Source: Euphorbia lathyris
Lineage: Eukaryota; Streptophyta; Magnoliopsida; Malpighiales; Euphorbiaceae
Length of the DNA stretch: 64,000 bases
Direction: 5' to 3'
NCBI RefSeq assembly: GCF_963576675.1
Contig: NC_088916.1
Location: forward strand, 81,423,501-81,487,500
The translations under genes and the position numbers were made by a program. This document shows, in pieces, positions 43,967 through 55,232 of this stretch; the first letter of the stretch is position 1, and every line of letters starts with the position of its first letter. The notes under the pieces are model-generated. The model saw only the letters and a list, made by a program, of their open reading frames with translations, searched no databases and was not told where the DNA came from.

Positions 43967-46378
43967 ATTTCAAGCTGATTGGGGAGGTGAATTTCAAGCC
44001 TTGACAACTTATTTAATTGCAAATGGTATCAATCAACGTGTCTCTTGCCCCTATACACCTGAACAAAATGGGTGTGCTGAACGAAAACACCGTCATGTGG
44101 TGGAAACTGGTTTATCTATCTTGCATCATTCACGTTTGCCACAAAAATTTTGGACATATGCTTTCGATTGTGCTGTCTATATTATAAATCGGTTACCTGT
44201 TCCAACATTGAATTTTTGTTCACCATTTAAAAAATTATTTGGTGTTTCTCCTGATTATAATATGTTACGTATCTTTGGTTGCTTGTGTTATCATTGGTTA
44301 CGTCCGTACAGTCCAACAAAGTTGCATCCTCGATCTTGTAAATGTGTTTTCATTGGATACAGTAAAATTCATAAAGGTTATCGTTGCTTTGATGTCATGA
44401 GTAATAAAATCTTTATCTCACGTCATGTTCTTTTTGATGAACATGTGTTTTCTTTTCCGGAGTTAGAACGTGAGTTGCTTACTTTATCGACTCCCAATCA
44501 TACGAATCATCCATTGACCATTACCTTTCCGTCCATACATGAACCATTTACTGCCATTCCAGCCGAACGTATCAATGTTTCATTCACACAATTGAACTCA
44601 TGCCCACTACACATCAACCCAACACTACTACCACATCCTTAAATTTCAACTCAGCAGCTCCAATAACCGAAACATCTCCCTCAAATGTGCATTTAAAAAT
44701 AGCAGCTCCAACACCCGCAATAACTGAAACAGCTCCCTTAAATGTGCATTCAGAAATAGCAGCCCCAGTCCAAATAAATACAGATTCAGCCCCTAAGCAT
44801 CCTATGGTTACACGGTCTAAAACGGGAAGTCTCAAGCCCAAAGCATTACAAGTTTCAGCACCAAAATCATTTACACCGACATGTTATACACAAGCCATGA
44901 CTGATCCGCAATGGCGTGAGGCAATGAGGTCCGAATAACGGAACTTGGGAATTAGTTCCAATCACTCAAGCAACCAATGTAATTGGATGTAGATGGGTGT
45001 TCCGCATCCGGATGGTTCCATTGATCGACAGAAAACCCGTCTTGTTGCAAAGGGGTTCCATCAACGTCCGGGCCTTGAATTTGAACAAACATATAGTCCC
45101 GTGATCAAACCCACAACCATTCGACTTATTCTAAGTATGGCAGTTTCCTATGGATGGTTTATTCATCAATTAGATGTCTCTAATACATTTTTACATGGCT
45201 CTTTGGATGAATTGGTATTTATGGAGCAGCCCCCTGGATTTATCAACCCTCAATTTCATGATCATGTGTGCAAATTACGCAAGAGCTTGTATGGGCTTAA
45301 ACAAGCACCAAGGATGTGGCATCGTTGTCTTACTCTTGCCTTATTGGATTTCGGATTTGTGTCTTCTAAGGCAGATTCTTCCTTATATTATTATTGTTCT
45401 AATAATATTTGGATCTTTTGCTTATTATATGTTGATGATATTTTGGTCACCGGAAGTTGTTCCAATGCTGTCAATCGGCTTCTTCGTCATCTTCAGTCAC
45501 GTTTTGCAATTCGTGACCTTGGGAAATTGTCATACTTTCTTGGTCTTGAGGCTAACTGGTCTTCGAACACTTTGTCTCTTCATCATCGAAAATATATTCA
45601 GGACCTTCTCGTGCGGGCTACACTGCATGAATGTAAAGGGGTTTCGACCCCAGCTTGTACCACTCAAAAATTGGCACAAAATATTGGTGAACCATTTTCT
45701 GATCCGGGATTATATCGTAGCATTGTTGGAGGCCTGCAATATGCTACAATCACACGTCCTGATATATGTTTCACCGTAAACAATGTAAGTCAGTTTATGC
45801 ATGAACCAAACATTGAACATTGGAAAGCTGTTAAGCGGATACTACGCTATTTGCACACAACTCCTTCTCATGGGTTAAGGTTTTGCAAAAGTTCCAATTT
45901 TTCTCTAATGGGGTTTACTGATGCCGACTGGGGTGGAGATCTTGATGACCGTAAGTCCACATCAGGGTTTGCTGTCTTTGTTGGTCCTAATTTAATCTCT
46001 TGGCGGTCTCGCAAGCAACGAACTGTCTCTCGTTCGTCAACCGAGGCTGAATATTGAGCCTTAGCTTCTCTTGCCTCTGAGCTTGTTTAGCTCAAAATGC
46101 TTATGCGTGAACTTGGTCTCTCCACGCCTCAAGCGCCTACAATTTGGTGTGATAATTTAGGTGCCACATATTTAACCGCGAATCCCATTTTCCATGATCG
46201 TTCAAAACATTTGGAACTTGACTTTCATTTTGTTAGAGACAAAGTTGCCAAAAAGGAACTTCGAGTTTCCTATCTTTCTACATTGGATCAAATCGCTGAT
46301 GTACTTACTAAGCCTCTCTCCAAAGTAAGGTTTCAATTTCTTCGCGACAAGTTAAATGTTCATCCACCATTAACTTGA
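43967..46378 (+). pseudogene. Copia integrase-RT-RNase H, degenerate
   Basis: The integrase part reads FQADWGGEF, PYTPEQNGCAERKHRHVVE and RIFGCLCY, then a CKCVFIGYS block. A frameshift lies near 44600-44640. After a Ser/Thr/Pro-rich linker, a small deletion and frame changes occur near 44935-45000. RT then reads KTRLVAKGFHQRPG, FLHGSLDELVFMEQPPGF, KSLYGLKQAPRMWH and LLYVDDILVTG (about 45425-45455). RNase H includes GFTDADWGGDLDDRKSTSG. TGA at 46055 follows STEAEY where Arg is usual, and TAG at 46088 is at a Trp position. The tail DVLTKPL is intact. It cannot encode active enzyme. Confidence 0.92.
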
Positions 46379-46385
46379 GGGGGAC

Positions 46386-46610
46386 TGATAAGGATTGTTA
46401 TTATTTGATAAGGATTAGGATTGTTATTATCCTCCTTATATTTCGTTTATCTGTAACTTCATTTTGTTATGTATATTTGTTAGGTATTATCTGTTTGTAT
46501 TTCAAATAGTCTAGGATTAGATGAAGATATCCTAGTCTGTTGTAACAAATCTTGTACAGCCTTATAAAAGTGGCGTTAATTCATGAATTAATATACTGAG
46601 GATTTCTAAC
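46386..46610 (+). mobile_element. Copia 3' LTR
   Basis: Directly after the purine tract GAGGGGGAC. It starts TGATAAGGATTGTTATTATT and contains a TATA box (CTTATAAAAGT, 46561). Its end near CTAACG (46610) is approximate. At about 225 bp it is short, as in Ale/Retrofit-type copia elements (inference). Confidence 0.65.
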
Positions 46611-46880
46611 GTTTTCAAATCCAATACATACGCGTTTTAAAGCCATGAAGGACAAAGTGTTGGATTTGGACTAGAGCGGACAATATATACATGGTATTGG
46701 ACTTGGATTTGTCAAGTTCTGCCAACTTAGTCACTTAAACTTTGATTTGAACTAAACTCAAACTGTACGGCCACTAAATTTTCTTATAGAATTGATACCC
46801 AAACTTCGATTTCGATTAAGCTAACTCTGCTTGTCAATTTCTGTAGTCATTTTGACTCTTAATTCATTTTCTTTTTATAT

Positions 46881-47478
46881 GGAGATAATGTGCAAAAATG
46901 CCCGAACATTTATACCTATGAGCAATTCTATCCCTAACATTCATAATGGTGCAATTTTACCATTAATATTGGCAACCAAGAGTAATTTTACCTCTAACTT
47001 TGACAAGTTGGATCAATTGGAGAAATTATTCATCAAATTGTCTTATCGGTCATGAATCTTGTTATCTACACTTCACATGTGGGTCATTTTATTACTCATT
47101 AGTAACAAATCACAAATATATGATAAAACGTGATTTTTTTTAAAAAGAATTTAAAAATATACTATATTTTGTACGAGTTGGACAAAAAAATATTCAAATA
47201 TTTCGCTAATTTAAAAATATTAATCTCCAATTCTATTATTAAATCACAAAAAAATATAAAACTTTTTTCTTCAGAATGAACTTACGTGCAATTGATGTAG
47301 AATAAAGAATAAAATATCTGTGTTTTATAATACTGTCGGAAATTGACCCAACTTGCCAACATTATGGGTAAAATTACTCTTAGCTGCTAATGTTAGGGAT
47401 AAAATTGCATCATTTTAGACGTTATGCATAAAATTGCTCCTAGCCCTATACGTTAGGGGTATTTTTGTACCTTATCCC
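46881..47478. mobile_element. Long-TIR MITE, family GATAAGGTGCAAAAATACC
   Basis: Left end GGAGATAATGTGCAAAAATG; right end GTATTTTTGTACCTTATCCC. All arm modules and the core TTTTGTACGAGTTGGACAAA are present. No matching 9-bp flank found. It abuts a truncated hAT MITE on the right. Confidence 0.82.
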
Positions 47479-47479
47479 T

Positions 47480-47682
47480 AATTTTTTTAATTAATATTAA
47501 TAAGACGGGCCGGACTGGACTGGCCCGTGCTATTTTTATCAATCTCAAACCTTCCCAAAAAACATACGGATTTTAACGGGTCTAGACGGATTGGACCTAA
47601 TACCAATTTTTATTTTCCTAATCCGGCCCAAAGGACACGGGTTTGGACAGACCGGACAGACACCCAGCCCTGGACAGGTCTA
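47480..47682. mobile_element. hAT MITE, family TAGACCTGTYCA (copy 4, truncated)
   Basis: Only one end is present: CCCTGGACAGGTCTA at 47682, in the opposite orientation. The other side stops at TTAATATTAATAAGACGGGC, the middle of the full copies. The break coincides with the edge of the neighbouring MITE. Confidence 0.72.
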
Positions 47683-48279
47683 CTTTCTTCTAAAAAAAAT
47701 TGCTTAATTTAATTTTTGAGGACTTTATTTTACTAATCTAACCTTTTGTAAAATCAAATTCATCTTTAATTCAAACTTAAGGTTACTAAAGTTGTTTGGA
47801 ATCAAACATAAAACTATCCTATGTTTAGAAAAATGATATGGAATTATTACAAGGTGTGGTCCAGTCTAGTGAAATAAATATGTATCCATGAAATGTCAGC
47901 ATCATTGATGGATGATATTTGGTCCCTCTCTTATACTACTGTTTAATCATGTGGCTACCATTCACTGTCGACAGATGGGTGGGGGCCATTCATGTCCAGC
48001 TGGCCATAAATAATTATAAATTAATAAAGAGACCAATAATTCAAATTAAAATGAAAAAAATGGTCACTTTATTTTATTTTTATTTTATTCAATTTTCAAA
48101 TTAAATTGAAAAGAAGAACTCTTTATTGGATTCAGTTTTTGAAAGTGAGATGATCCATTAAAAAATCAATAATGCTTTTTCTTTTTAAAGTTTTAATTTG
48201 ATTGTTGGGTTTGAAATTGATCTACTATGATTTTGAGTAGATTATTTTTTCCTAATTAAAGTCTATTTTGTTGTTATGT
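47683..48279. other. Intergenic DNA, no gene seen
   Basis: AT-rich; no coding or repeat structure that I can support. Confidence 0.5.
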
Positions 48280-48910
48280 ATCTCACACAAGGACGGACAT
48301 AGAGGGGTCTAGAGGGTCTGAGTATTAAGGGACAGTTTGGCCATAGGCAAATTCAATCTCAGACATTGACAAAGCTACGATAATGTTTCGCTATGGAGTG
48401 GTGAATGAAACATATCGACGTATGCTGATGGTAGAGACCGAGTTGGTATAAGGAATACTATAGGGGAGATGGACTATCTTGACGTTAGATCTCCACCAAC
48501 CCCTGAGTCAGTAGTCGGTACTAGCTTAAGTGATCCACCATCGTCCACTAGGGATAGGAGAGTTGGACATACGTCATTCGTGAAAGGAGACGGATGTCTC
48601 CATAGAGGGAAACTATATGGACATTGTGCCTTCTATGAGAGCCCATAGAGCGTGCCCATTCTAGGGCAAGGTTTAAACACATGGAGACCCTCCAGGACGG
48701 AATACCGACAGATGCATTGACAGGACGTTTAAAAGGGGATAGACCCTTTCAGTAGGAGTTGGCTAGCCGAGACTTGGGGAAGTCTTGGCGCCATACGTGG
48801 GTTTTGGCCTGGCTCAAACCTGCCCCCGTCACTGGAACCCCTTATTATTGATGGTTTTGGTGCCCCAACCATTGGAACTTCCCTACTACGGATAGTTTTT
48901 GTCCCCTATT
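48280..48910. other. Unexplained GC-richer block
   Basis: Clearly less AT-rich than its flanks, non-repetitive by eye, with stops in all frames. It includes GGAGACCCTCCAGGACGG and GGAACCCCTTATTATTGATG. A loose repeat (TGCCCCCGTCACTGGAACCCC and TGCCCCAACCATTGGAACTT, in pieces) lies near 48825-48880. I cannot assign it to a TE class or an RNA gene. Confidence 0.4.
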
Positions 48911-49900
48911 TCCGACAAATTAAGATTAAGGGTGGTTAATTAACTTCTTGAAATTGTATTTAATTACGAAATCGAACTTGTTTAATATATGATAGACGAT
49001 AAATTTTTCTAAATTTGTTCAAAACGATTCAATCTTATCTTTATAGTCCTAATATAGCTTAAGTTTGAAAAGTCTTACTGTGGTACGTAAAAATTGGTTC
49101 TGGACCACTCAGATGATAACATGTATATGTGTATACGTAAAGAAAATTGAGCGAGTTCGATTCAACAATTTTATTTTTTACGCACTAACATGTAAAAATG
49201 GTCCCGCTCAATGGACCAATCTTGTATTCATCACTGATCCCACATGAGCTAGTTATAAAATCAATCATTTATCAATAGTGTTGTCAGATACGGATCAAAC
49301 CAATCAGGTCTTCTGTATGGATCATATTGGATTTGTTAATTTTCAATAATCCGGTAAGAACTTTCGGAACTCACGAGGACCTCAACTTTTTTTAATTAAT
49401 TAAAAAAAGAAAACCGTAATTAAAAGAATAAAATAAAAGCTACTTCCAAGCCAAGATAGACAGTCGCATAAATGGAGATACTTAGGCCCCTTCGCTCCGC
49501 TATTTTGGCTCCTTCGCTTCACTTCTCTTTATCCCGTTAGAACGAGCTAAAGCTATTTCTCCCATTACGTTAGAAGGACCAGATTACTTTTGATTTTTTT
49601 TAAAATTTTAAGTCTAAATACTTTCATAATTCACTTATACATAAATAATTAAAAGCTTAATTTTTAAATACTAATAGTTTAATATGAAAATTGTTGTAAT
49701 CGAAAGTTGAAAAAAACAATTCCAATTTCTAATCAATCAATGTATAAATGGCTATAATCAATTTCTCACCACTTATGATCCTATTTACACTCTTTAACTC
49801 CATAAAAATGGTATTTCTTATCCATTTATAGTAGTAAAAAAAAGTTAAAAAGAGAAAAAACGAATAAAAAATACAAATAATAAGAACATTAATATAAACA
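48911..49900. other. Intergenic DNA, no gene seen
   Basis: AT-rich sequence without recognisable coding or mobile features. Confidence 0.5.
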
Positions 49901-49914
49901 AGTTAATGTACCAA

Positions 49915-50220
49915 ACTAGGCCTATGATTTTTGGGGAAGTATCAATTTAGGTTCCACTTATAAAATAGCATAAATATAGGTTTAACGTTTAAAAAAAGTT
50001 ATCAATTTAGGCTTCGATAACGAATTGTAAGGGGTAAAAAATACCACTTTTATGGAGTTAAGGAGGTAAATAGAACATTCTATGAGTTGGAGGGATAAAT
50101 GGACAAGTTGAGGGGGTAAGAAATACCACTTTTATGGAGTTAAGGGGGTAAATAGGACATTCGATGAGTTGAGGGGGTAAAGTGACCAATTTGGACAAGT
50201 TAAGGGGGCTGGGGAAGCAT
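49915..50220. repeat. MITE arm fragment plus an 82-bp tandem pair
   Basis: 49915-50030 is one arm of the 7079-type element (TTTTTGGGGAAGTATCAATT, GTTTAACGTTTAAAAAAAG). Then ATACCACTTTTATGGAGTTA occurs at 50041 and 50123, with GGGGTAAATAG and ACATTC following in each copy. Confidence 0.7.
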
Positions 50221-50289
50221 TAGGCCTATTTGTTTCGTATATATCTTCAAATGGTGCCTTCTATGAAAACTTTGTTGAAAAAGTTTAAG

Positions 50290-50480
50290 TATGAGTCCGT
50301 TTAATTCACGCGTTCCTGTTACTAGCTGTTTACTGTTTGCTTTTATTGATAGATAGTAGATATTAGTTGATTTTTTTGCTAAAATCAATTGTTTCAAAAT
50401 TTTACCGAACACTTTTTTTATCATATGGTTAGAATTAAAAGACAAAAAGTAATTCTGAAAAATGGAAACAAACGGACACT
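50290..50480. mobile_element. Short TIR element (GTCCGTTTAATTC)
   Basis: GAGTCCGTTTAATTCACGCG at the left and GGAAACAAACGGACACTG at the right are inverted over about 10 bp. The interior has CTGTTTACTGTTTGC words as in the Harbinger-like family. TSD not found. Confidence 0.45.
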
Positions 50481-51950
50481 GTATATACTATATCGCATGT
50501 TGCTATCTTTTTCAATTTGATTTCAACTTTTGCTTTGTTTTATTTATTTATTTTGTTGTCCTTGTAACTTTTGTTTTTTTTTGTCATTTTGTGCTATTTG
50601 TGGTCCTACGCATATGGTTTAAGTTTACCTACGCATATGTTGTATCATGGGAAACGAATTAAATTTATCATCATACCTCGGATTACTCTGTTTTACTTTC
50701 GGTTTGTAAAAAGAAGATTAAAGAAATTTTATAATGATTGATTTCTTGTATTGTTGGTTTCATTATATTTTATGTTGTTTTAATTATTGTGTTTTTAAAT
50801 TAATAATTGCTAACACGTTCTCACAACATTGTTTATAAGTGTAAAACAATTTTTCTGATTCACTGTATCTATTGAGATGAGTTAGATTCAATTTTAAGAT
50901 GATATCAAAGTCACTTAGTCTAATGTCGGGACACTAATCGTGGAAATTGACATATGTGCATTTGTATAAAATTCACGGTTTTAAAATATGTATATTAGAA
51001 TTTCAATGTAAAATTTCCAACTTAAGCGACTTAAAAGTTTAATCATTGAAGCTAAAATTGGTTAAAATAAATAAAGGCTTTTCATTTGAATTTGATAGTT
51101 AGATAACTTACTTTGAGATATTTGTTCTGATTAATGATTGATCATGAAAGTGATGGATAATCTAATTAAATAATGGATTAATATTTCCTAACTTTTTGAA
51201 TTTGGTTTAAGAGATCGATTGGAACCTAAATTTATAAAGTACATCGTTAGACTTTCAAATTTATTTAAACTGATATGAATAACCCATTAAGTTTACGTGG
51301 CAAAATAAGAGAGAATTTGAACAAATGAAATATATATCACTTTATACAAGTTCATAAGAGTAATAGTTCACTGTAAGCAAGTTCAAGAAGCCAATATGTC
51401 ACTTTAAACAAATTTAGGTAGCCAATAAATAACTTTAAGTAAATTTAAAGAGCTAAAGAAATACGTTATAAGTTCAGAAAGATAATCAGGTTTTTAGGTT
51501 AATAATTCAAATATTTGAAGGACTAAACGATTGAGTAGAACAAAAGTTAAAGATTAAACAGTGTATTGTTAAAATACGAGGACTAAATGGTGTATTAGAT
51601 AAAAATATAACTAATAAATTATTTACCTTTTGTCTTTATTGAAAAATAATTTCCTTCTACAAGAATTAAGATGATAATTGATTGTATAATTCTTTCCTTT
51701 AACTATTACATTATTATTTTGTTATGTTTCTTGCTTTTCCGGATTGAATGTGAGCGTACTAGAAATTTTGTAATGAAAATCTCAAAAGAGTAACCTGACT
51801 TCTAACAAAGATTGTGGAAAACTAAAAGGACAAAAAATCTTGAAGGTTCGCAATGAAATCTATGAAAATGAGATTAATGGCAGAAAAACGTTGCCAAATT
51901 GAAAAATAAATGTTTGAAGGCTTGGAATTGGAGTTGGAATTGGAATTGAA
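50481..51950. other. AT-rich intergenic DNA
   Basis: No gene. AGTTCAWRARGCCAATA-type words (51340-51490) look like one arm of a decayed long-TIR MITE. Confidence 0.45.
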
Positions 51951-51953
51951 AAC

Positions 51954-53758
51954 TGATAGGTCCATATTTATACATATTTTTATATCTTAATTCTTTAGGG
52001 TTTAGTTTTAGTTTTGTTGTTTAGGTGTAAGTTTACCTTGTTTTCTGTTTTGTATGTGTTTTTGAGACTCAATTTCAAATTGATGGTTAAAACGGTGATT
52101 CTATGGAGCTCATAGAGAATTTGAAGAAATTTGTCAAGTACTGTGCTGAAAAGGAGTTTCAAATGATGATTTGTCATAACCTATGTCTGTGGATCAATAA
52201 GCATTTAATGGAGAATTGATGACTTATGTTATGAGATTATTAACATATATAATATTTATGAGATTCTTTTTAGATGAGAGAGAGAGAGAAATCTAATTTT
52301 TTTTTTTTATTCTAATTCTTAATGGAAGAGAGAGGGTTGAAGAGGCTGAGAGAGAAATGGTAGAGATAGGAGTGAGGGAGAAGATGTAGAGAGAGAAATG
52401 GGAGAGAGGGGTTGAAGGAAGAAGATGATGATATTTTAGTAAATTTATAAAGAATAAGGTTATATTAGTCATTCCATAAAGAGTGAGTCCCACTTTTTTT
52501 AATTCTATAAAGAAAAATGCTGACGTGACATAGTTGACCAGCGTTGACCGGTCACAAAACCGGATGTACACTTTAATGGGAGGTCACCTGAAGTTCGTAC
52601 GGTTTAGTGTGATAAAATTTTGGTTGTACATCAAAGTGTGATTTGGGGTAAAGGTTGTAAACCACGTATGTAATTTACCCAATATTTATGAGATTTTAAC
52701 TCTATTAGGATTTTCTTAAATAGTCCTAATTAGAGTTTAATCCTAAAGATGAGTTTCTTTTAGAGTTTAATTCTAAATGAGAGTTTCTCTTAGTATTTTT
52801 ATAAGGAATTAATAGAAGTCAGTTTTTCTCTCTTGAAAGCTAAGAAGCACAATTATGAAAACTATAAGAAGAGACAGTCAGAACCACATTTGGGGAGAGA
52901 CACACACACGGAACAAGAAAAAATATCAAAGGCTCTTCATGCATCATCATTCTTCCATGACTTCTTTTTCCTCCAATATGAACTAATTTCCAATTTCTAG
53001 CTAGAGGTTTTTAGGTCTTGAACAATCAATTGGGAGATCATTTTGTACTTAATCTTTTTCATCTATTTCAAGTAATCAATTTTTATTCTGTTCTTGTTCG
53101 TATTGCATGATTTAATTGAATCCTTAATTTGATTATTTACTTGTAATCGTTTCGCTAATTAGATGTTTAAATACGTAATCGTTTAACTCATCTAATGCAA
53201 GTAGCAAATAACATAGTTAATTGTGGACAAGCTTTTAACCTATGTTGTGAATGTAATTGATATGCTTTAAATAATCATGTTTTAGTGAATATTGAGTAGA
53301 ATTGGCACATCTTTCATACTTTAATGTTTTTAATCAAATAAAATTCTGAAGCTTGTTTGGAATTGATTAGGAAAAATTAATGAACTTTTCTTAATTGTCC
53401 AATCGGTAAGAAGAGATAGGTTGTTAATGCTTTTTAATAACTATAGCTAATTTATTTAAAGGGTTAAAATTTATATTTTCTATGATCGATGATCAATTGT
53501 TCAATTCAAGACTCAAACCTAACCTCTAGTTGGAATCTTTCTCACACATATTCTCAACTATTTAATTTTTCTTCTATTTTATTATTATTTGTTATTTTCT
53601 ATTTATTTCAATCTACAAACCAAAACTCCCCCCTTACTTTTAATAGTTAATTTTGAAAAGTTATAATTTTACTAATCTTTGTGGATTCGACCCTACTCCA
53701 TATTTACTACAGTTTTTGGATTCCAAAAATAGGTATTTTATTTTTGGTGAATTCGACA
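51954..53758 (+). mobile_element. Candidate long solo LTR (gypsy Tat-like)
   Basis: It begins TGATAGGTCCATATTTATAC, contains a TATA-like TATTTTTATAAGG (about 52795) with a leader-like stretch after it, and ends near CTTTGTGGATTCGACCCTAC and GAATTCGACA. These start and end phrases are typical of large plant gypsy LTRs. No 5-bp TSD or internal coding region was found, so the limits are tentative. It contains the 52266 insertion. Confidence 0.4.
52266..52680. mobile_element. Insertion with 15-bp direct repeats and one MITE-like end
   Basis: AATATTTATGAGATT flanks it exactly (52251-52265 and 52681-52695). The right end GTATGTAATTTACCC matches long-TIR MITE termini, but the left end (CTTTTTAGATGAGAGAGAGA) does not. 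GA-rich internal repeats span 52275-52430. Confidence 0.55.
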
Positions 53759-53902
53759 CTCATAAAAAACGAAACCTTATAAATTTAGGAATTGAAATTG
53801 CAATAGAGAATTTAAAACAAGGAACCGAAATTGTAGAGTTTAGAAATTTAACATTGAATTGTATGAAGTTTTTTGTGTTGAGGTTATTGGGGTCGTATTT
53901 TT

Positions 53903-54064
53903 CACATGGACCCTGATGACCACGTGAATTTGGTCATTTACCGTTAGATGTAGGCTGATTAAATCTAAGTCTTAGGATGCTTTGAATCTCCATCTTAAGA
54001 TTTTAATCAGCCTACATCTAATGGTGAATGACCAAATTCACCATGGTCATTAGGGTCCATATGA
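53903..54064. mobile_element. Foldback MITE
   Basis: Arms of about 65 bp: CACATGGACCCTGATGACCA, then GTTAGATGTAGGCTGATTAA, both inverted at the right (TTAATCAGCCTACATCTAAT ... AGGGTCCATATG). A left-arm copy lies at 58127-58193. Confidence 0.75.
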
Positions 54065-54215
54065 ACACCACTTATTTTTTTTTTGTTGCACCTTCTTTCC
54101 CTTTTATATTGTTAATTTTTATTGTCATTATCTCCACATTTTCTAACTTCTCCAAATACCCATTTTAATTAAATAAATAATTAATTAAATATTAATTACC
54201 AAAGAACATATAATT

Positions 54216-54665
54216 GTCATCAAGGAAAGGAGGATATTGAACATTTGTTTTTCAAATGTCCAGTCACTAATACTATCTGGTGCACTATTGCTGATAAATA
54301 TATGAAGCTTGCTAAGGATCTCTCTGGAAGACGAATTATCAGTTGGTTGGGGAGGAAAGCTAGTGGCAAGTCTAAACTATCTTGCCTTCGTAGAGTTGCT
54401 TTTACAGTCGCTGTTTATCAAATTCTACTTCCAGAATGTACAGTTTAATGGTGCTGAGGTTCTGCGGACTATTAGTTTTTTTTGCTTGGCTGAAATTGGT
54501 AGAATCTCACTCATTTCCTGCCAGTATTTTTGGAGGCTTGGAAGTGTTCTTTTTTGTTTTTGCTCTGCTGAGCACTGATTCTTTCATTTTTTGTTTTAAG
54601 GCTTTTTTCCTCTGTGTTTTTGTGCTGGTTGCTTTCAATAATATGCTGCTTTTGCTTGATAAAAA
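54216..54665 (+). mobile_element. L1-type LINE, copy 3 (severely 5'-truncated)
   Basis: Exact 15-bp TSD AAAGAACATATAATT (54201-54215 and 54666-54680) and a 3' A tract. The start encodes a zf-RVT piece (HQGKEDIEHLFFKCPVTN, then IWCTIADKY), so only the last part of ORF2 and a T-rich 3' UTR were copied. Confidence 0.85.
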
Positions 54666-54680
54666 AAAGAACATATAATT

Positions 54681-54880
54681 AGTCCAAATTAATTATTTTG
54701 TGTATTTAACTAAGTTAGAAATTATTCTTAATTGTAAATTCGGTCCAAATTAATTATGGATGAAACAATTGCCGATTTTTATTTAATTAATGAAATTAAT
54801 ACATACATGTTAATGAAATGAAAAAAATGAAAATTTGGAGGACTAAGTGAAATTTTTGGTGTAAAATGAAAGTAACTTCC
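54681..54880. other. AT-rich DNA, no gene seen
   Basis: Nothing recognisable apart from GTCCAAATTAATTA repeated at about 54682 and 54743. Confidence 0.4.
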
Positions 54881-55041
54881 TAGAGATGTAAATGGCACGG
54901 ATATTTCTATCGGTGATTTACTCCGACGGGAACGGGAAATCCTTGATAAGAATCTCCATGAGACGGGATGAGAATAATTTTGTTCCCCCGTGACGGGGAT
55001 GAGAAAAGGTATCTATGTTATGCCCCACTCTGTTTACATCC
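54881..55041. mobile_element. Decayed relative of the GC-rich hAT element at 32072
   Basis: TAGAGATGTAAATGGCACGG at the left and CTGTTTACATCC at the right. The interior words GACGGGAACGGGAAATC and GATAAGAATCTCCAT match that family. Confidence 0.6.
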
Positions 55042-55086
55042 AATTCCTCGTCCCTCTTAGACAAAAATCCCAATTTTCTTCTTAAG

Positions 55087-55232
55087 GCCTGTTTGTTTTA
55101 CCTATTGTTTGCCGTTGTTATTTCCTTTTATAGTTTGCTGTTGGAAAAAACTGTTTTTCCAAAAAGTATGGATTCTCTGCTTTTGTAAAATGTTACTTTT
55201 CAGATGTAAAAAGTAAAAATGCAAATAGGAGG
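55087..55232. mobile_element. Harbinger-like MITE, half copy
   Basis: It starts GGCCTGTTTGTTTTACCTAT after TTAA and contains CAAAAAGTATGGATTCTCTG. It breaks off after the AGATGTAAAAAGTAAAA module. Confidence 0.65.

Larger units (their letters stand above)
43967..46610 (+). mobile_element. Ty1/copia retrotransposon, 5'-deleted
   Basis: It holds the second half of integrase, RT, RNase H, a polypurine tract and a 3' LTR. No gag, protease or 5' LTR is present. The left end begins abruptly inside integrase next to TRIM LTR2 sequence. It lies within the TRIM's second LTR. Confidence 0.9.
43514..46705 (+). mobile_element. TRIM retroelement (two short LTRs), split by copia
   Basis: LTR1 runs 43514-43759 (TGTAACGATCC...GCTACA, 246 bp). 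A primer-binding site TGGTATGAGAGCC (43762-43774) follows, one base from the initiator-Met tRNA match. The internal region is only 67 bp. LTR2 starts at 43827 (TGTAATGACCC) and repeats LTR1 up to about 43966. It resumes after the copia fragment at about 46612-46705 with GCGTTTTAAAGCC, GCGGACAATAT and ATGGTATTGGA, matching the LTR1 end. The size and layout are those of TRIMs, similar in words to Cassandra-like elements. Non-coding. Confidence 0.8.

Noticed and set aside
53653..53916. An 87-residue open frame
   Set aside because: It covers the end of a candidate LTR and unrelated flank; no motif and AT-biased residues.
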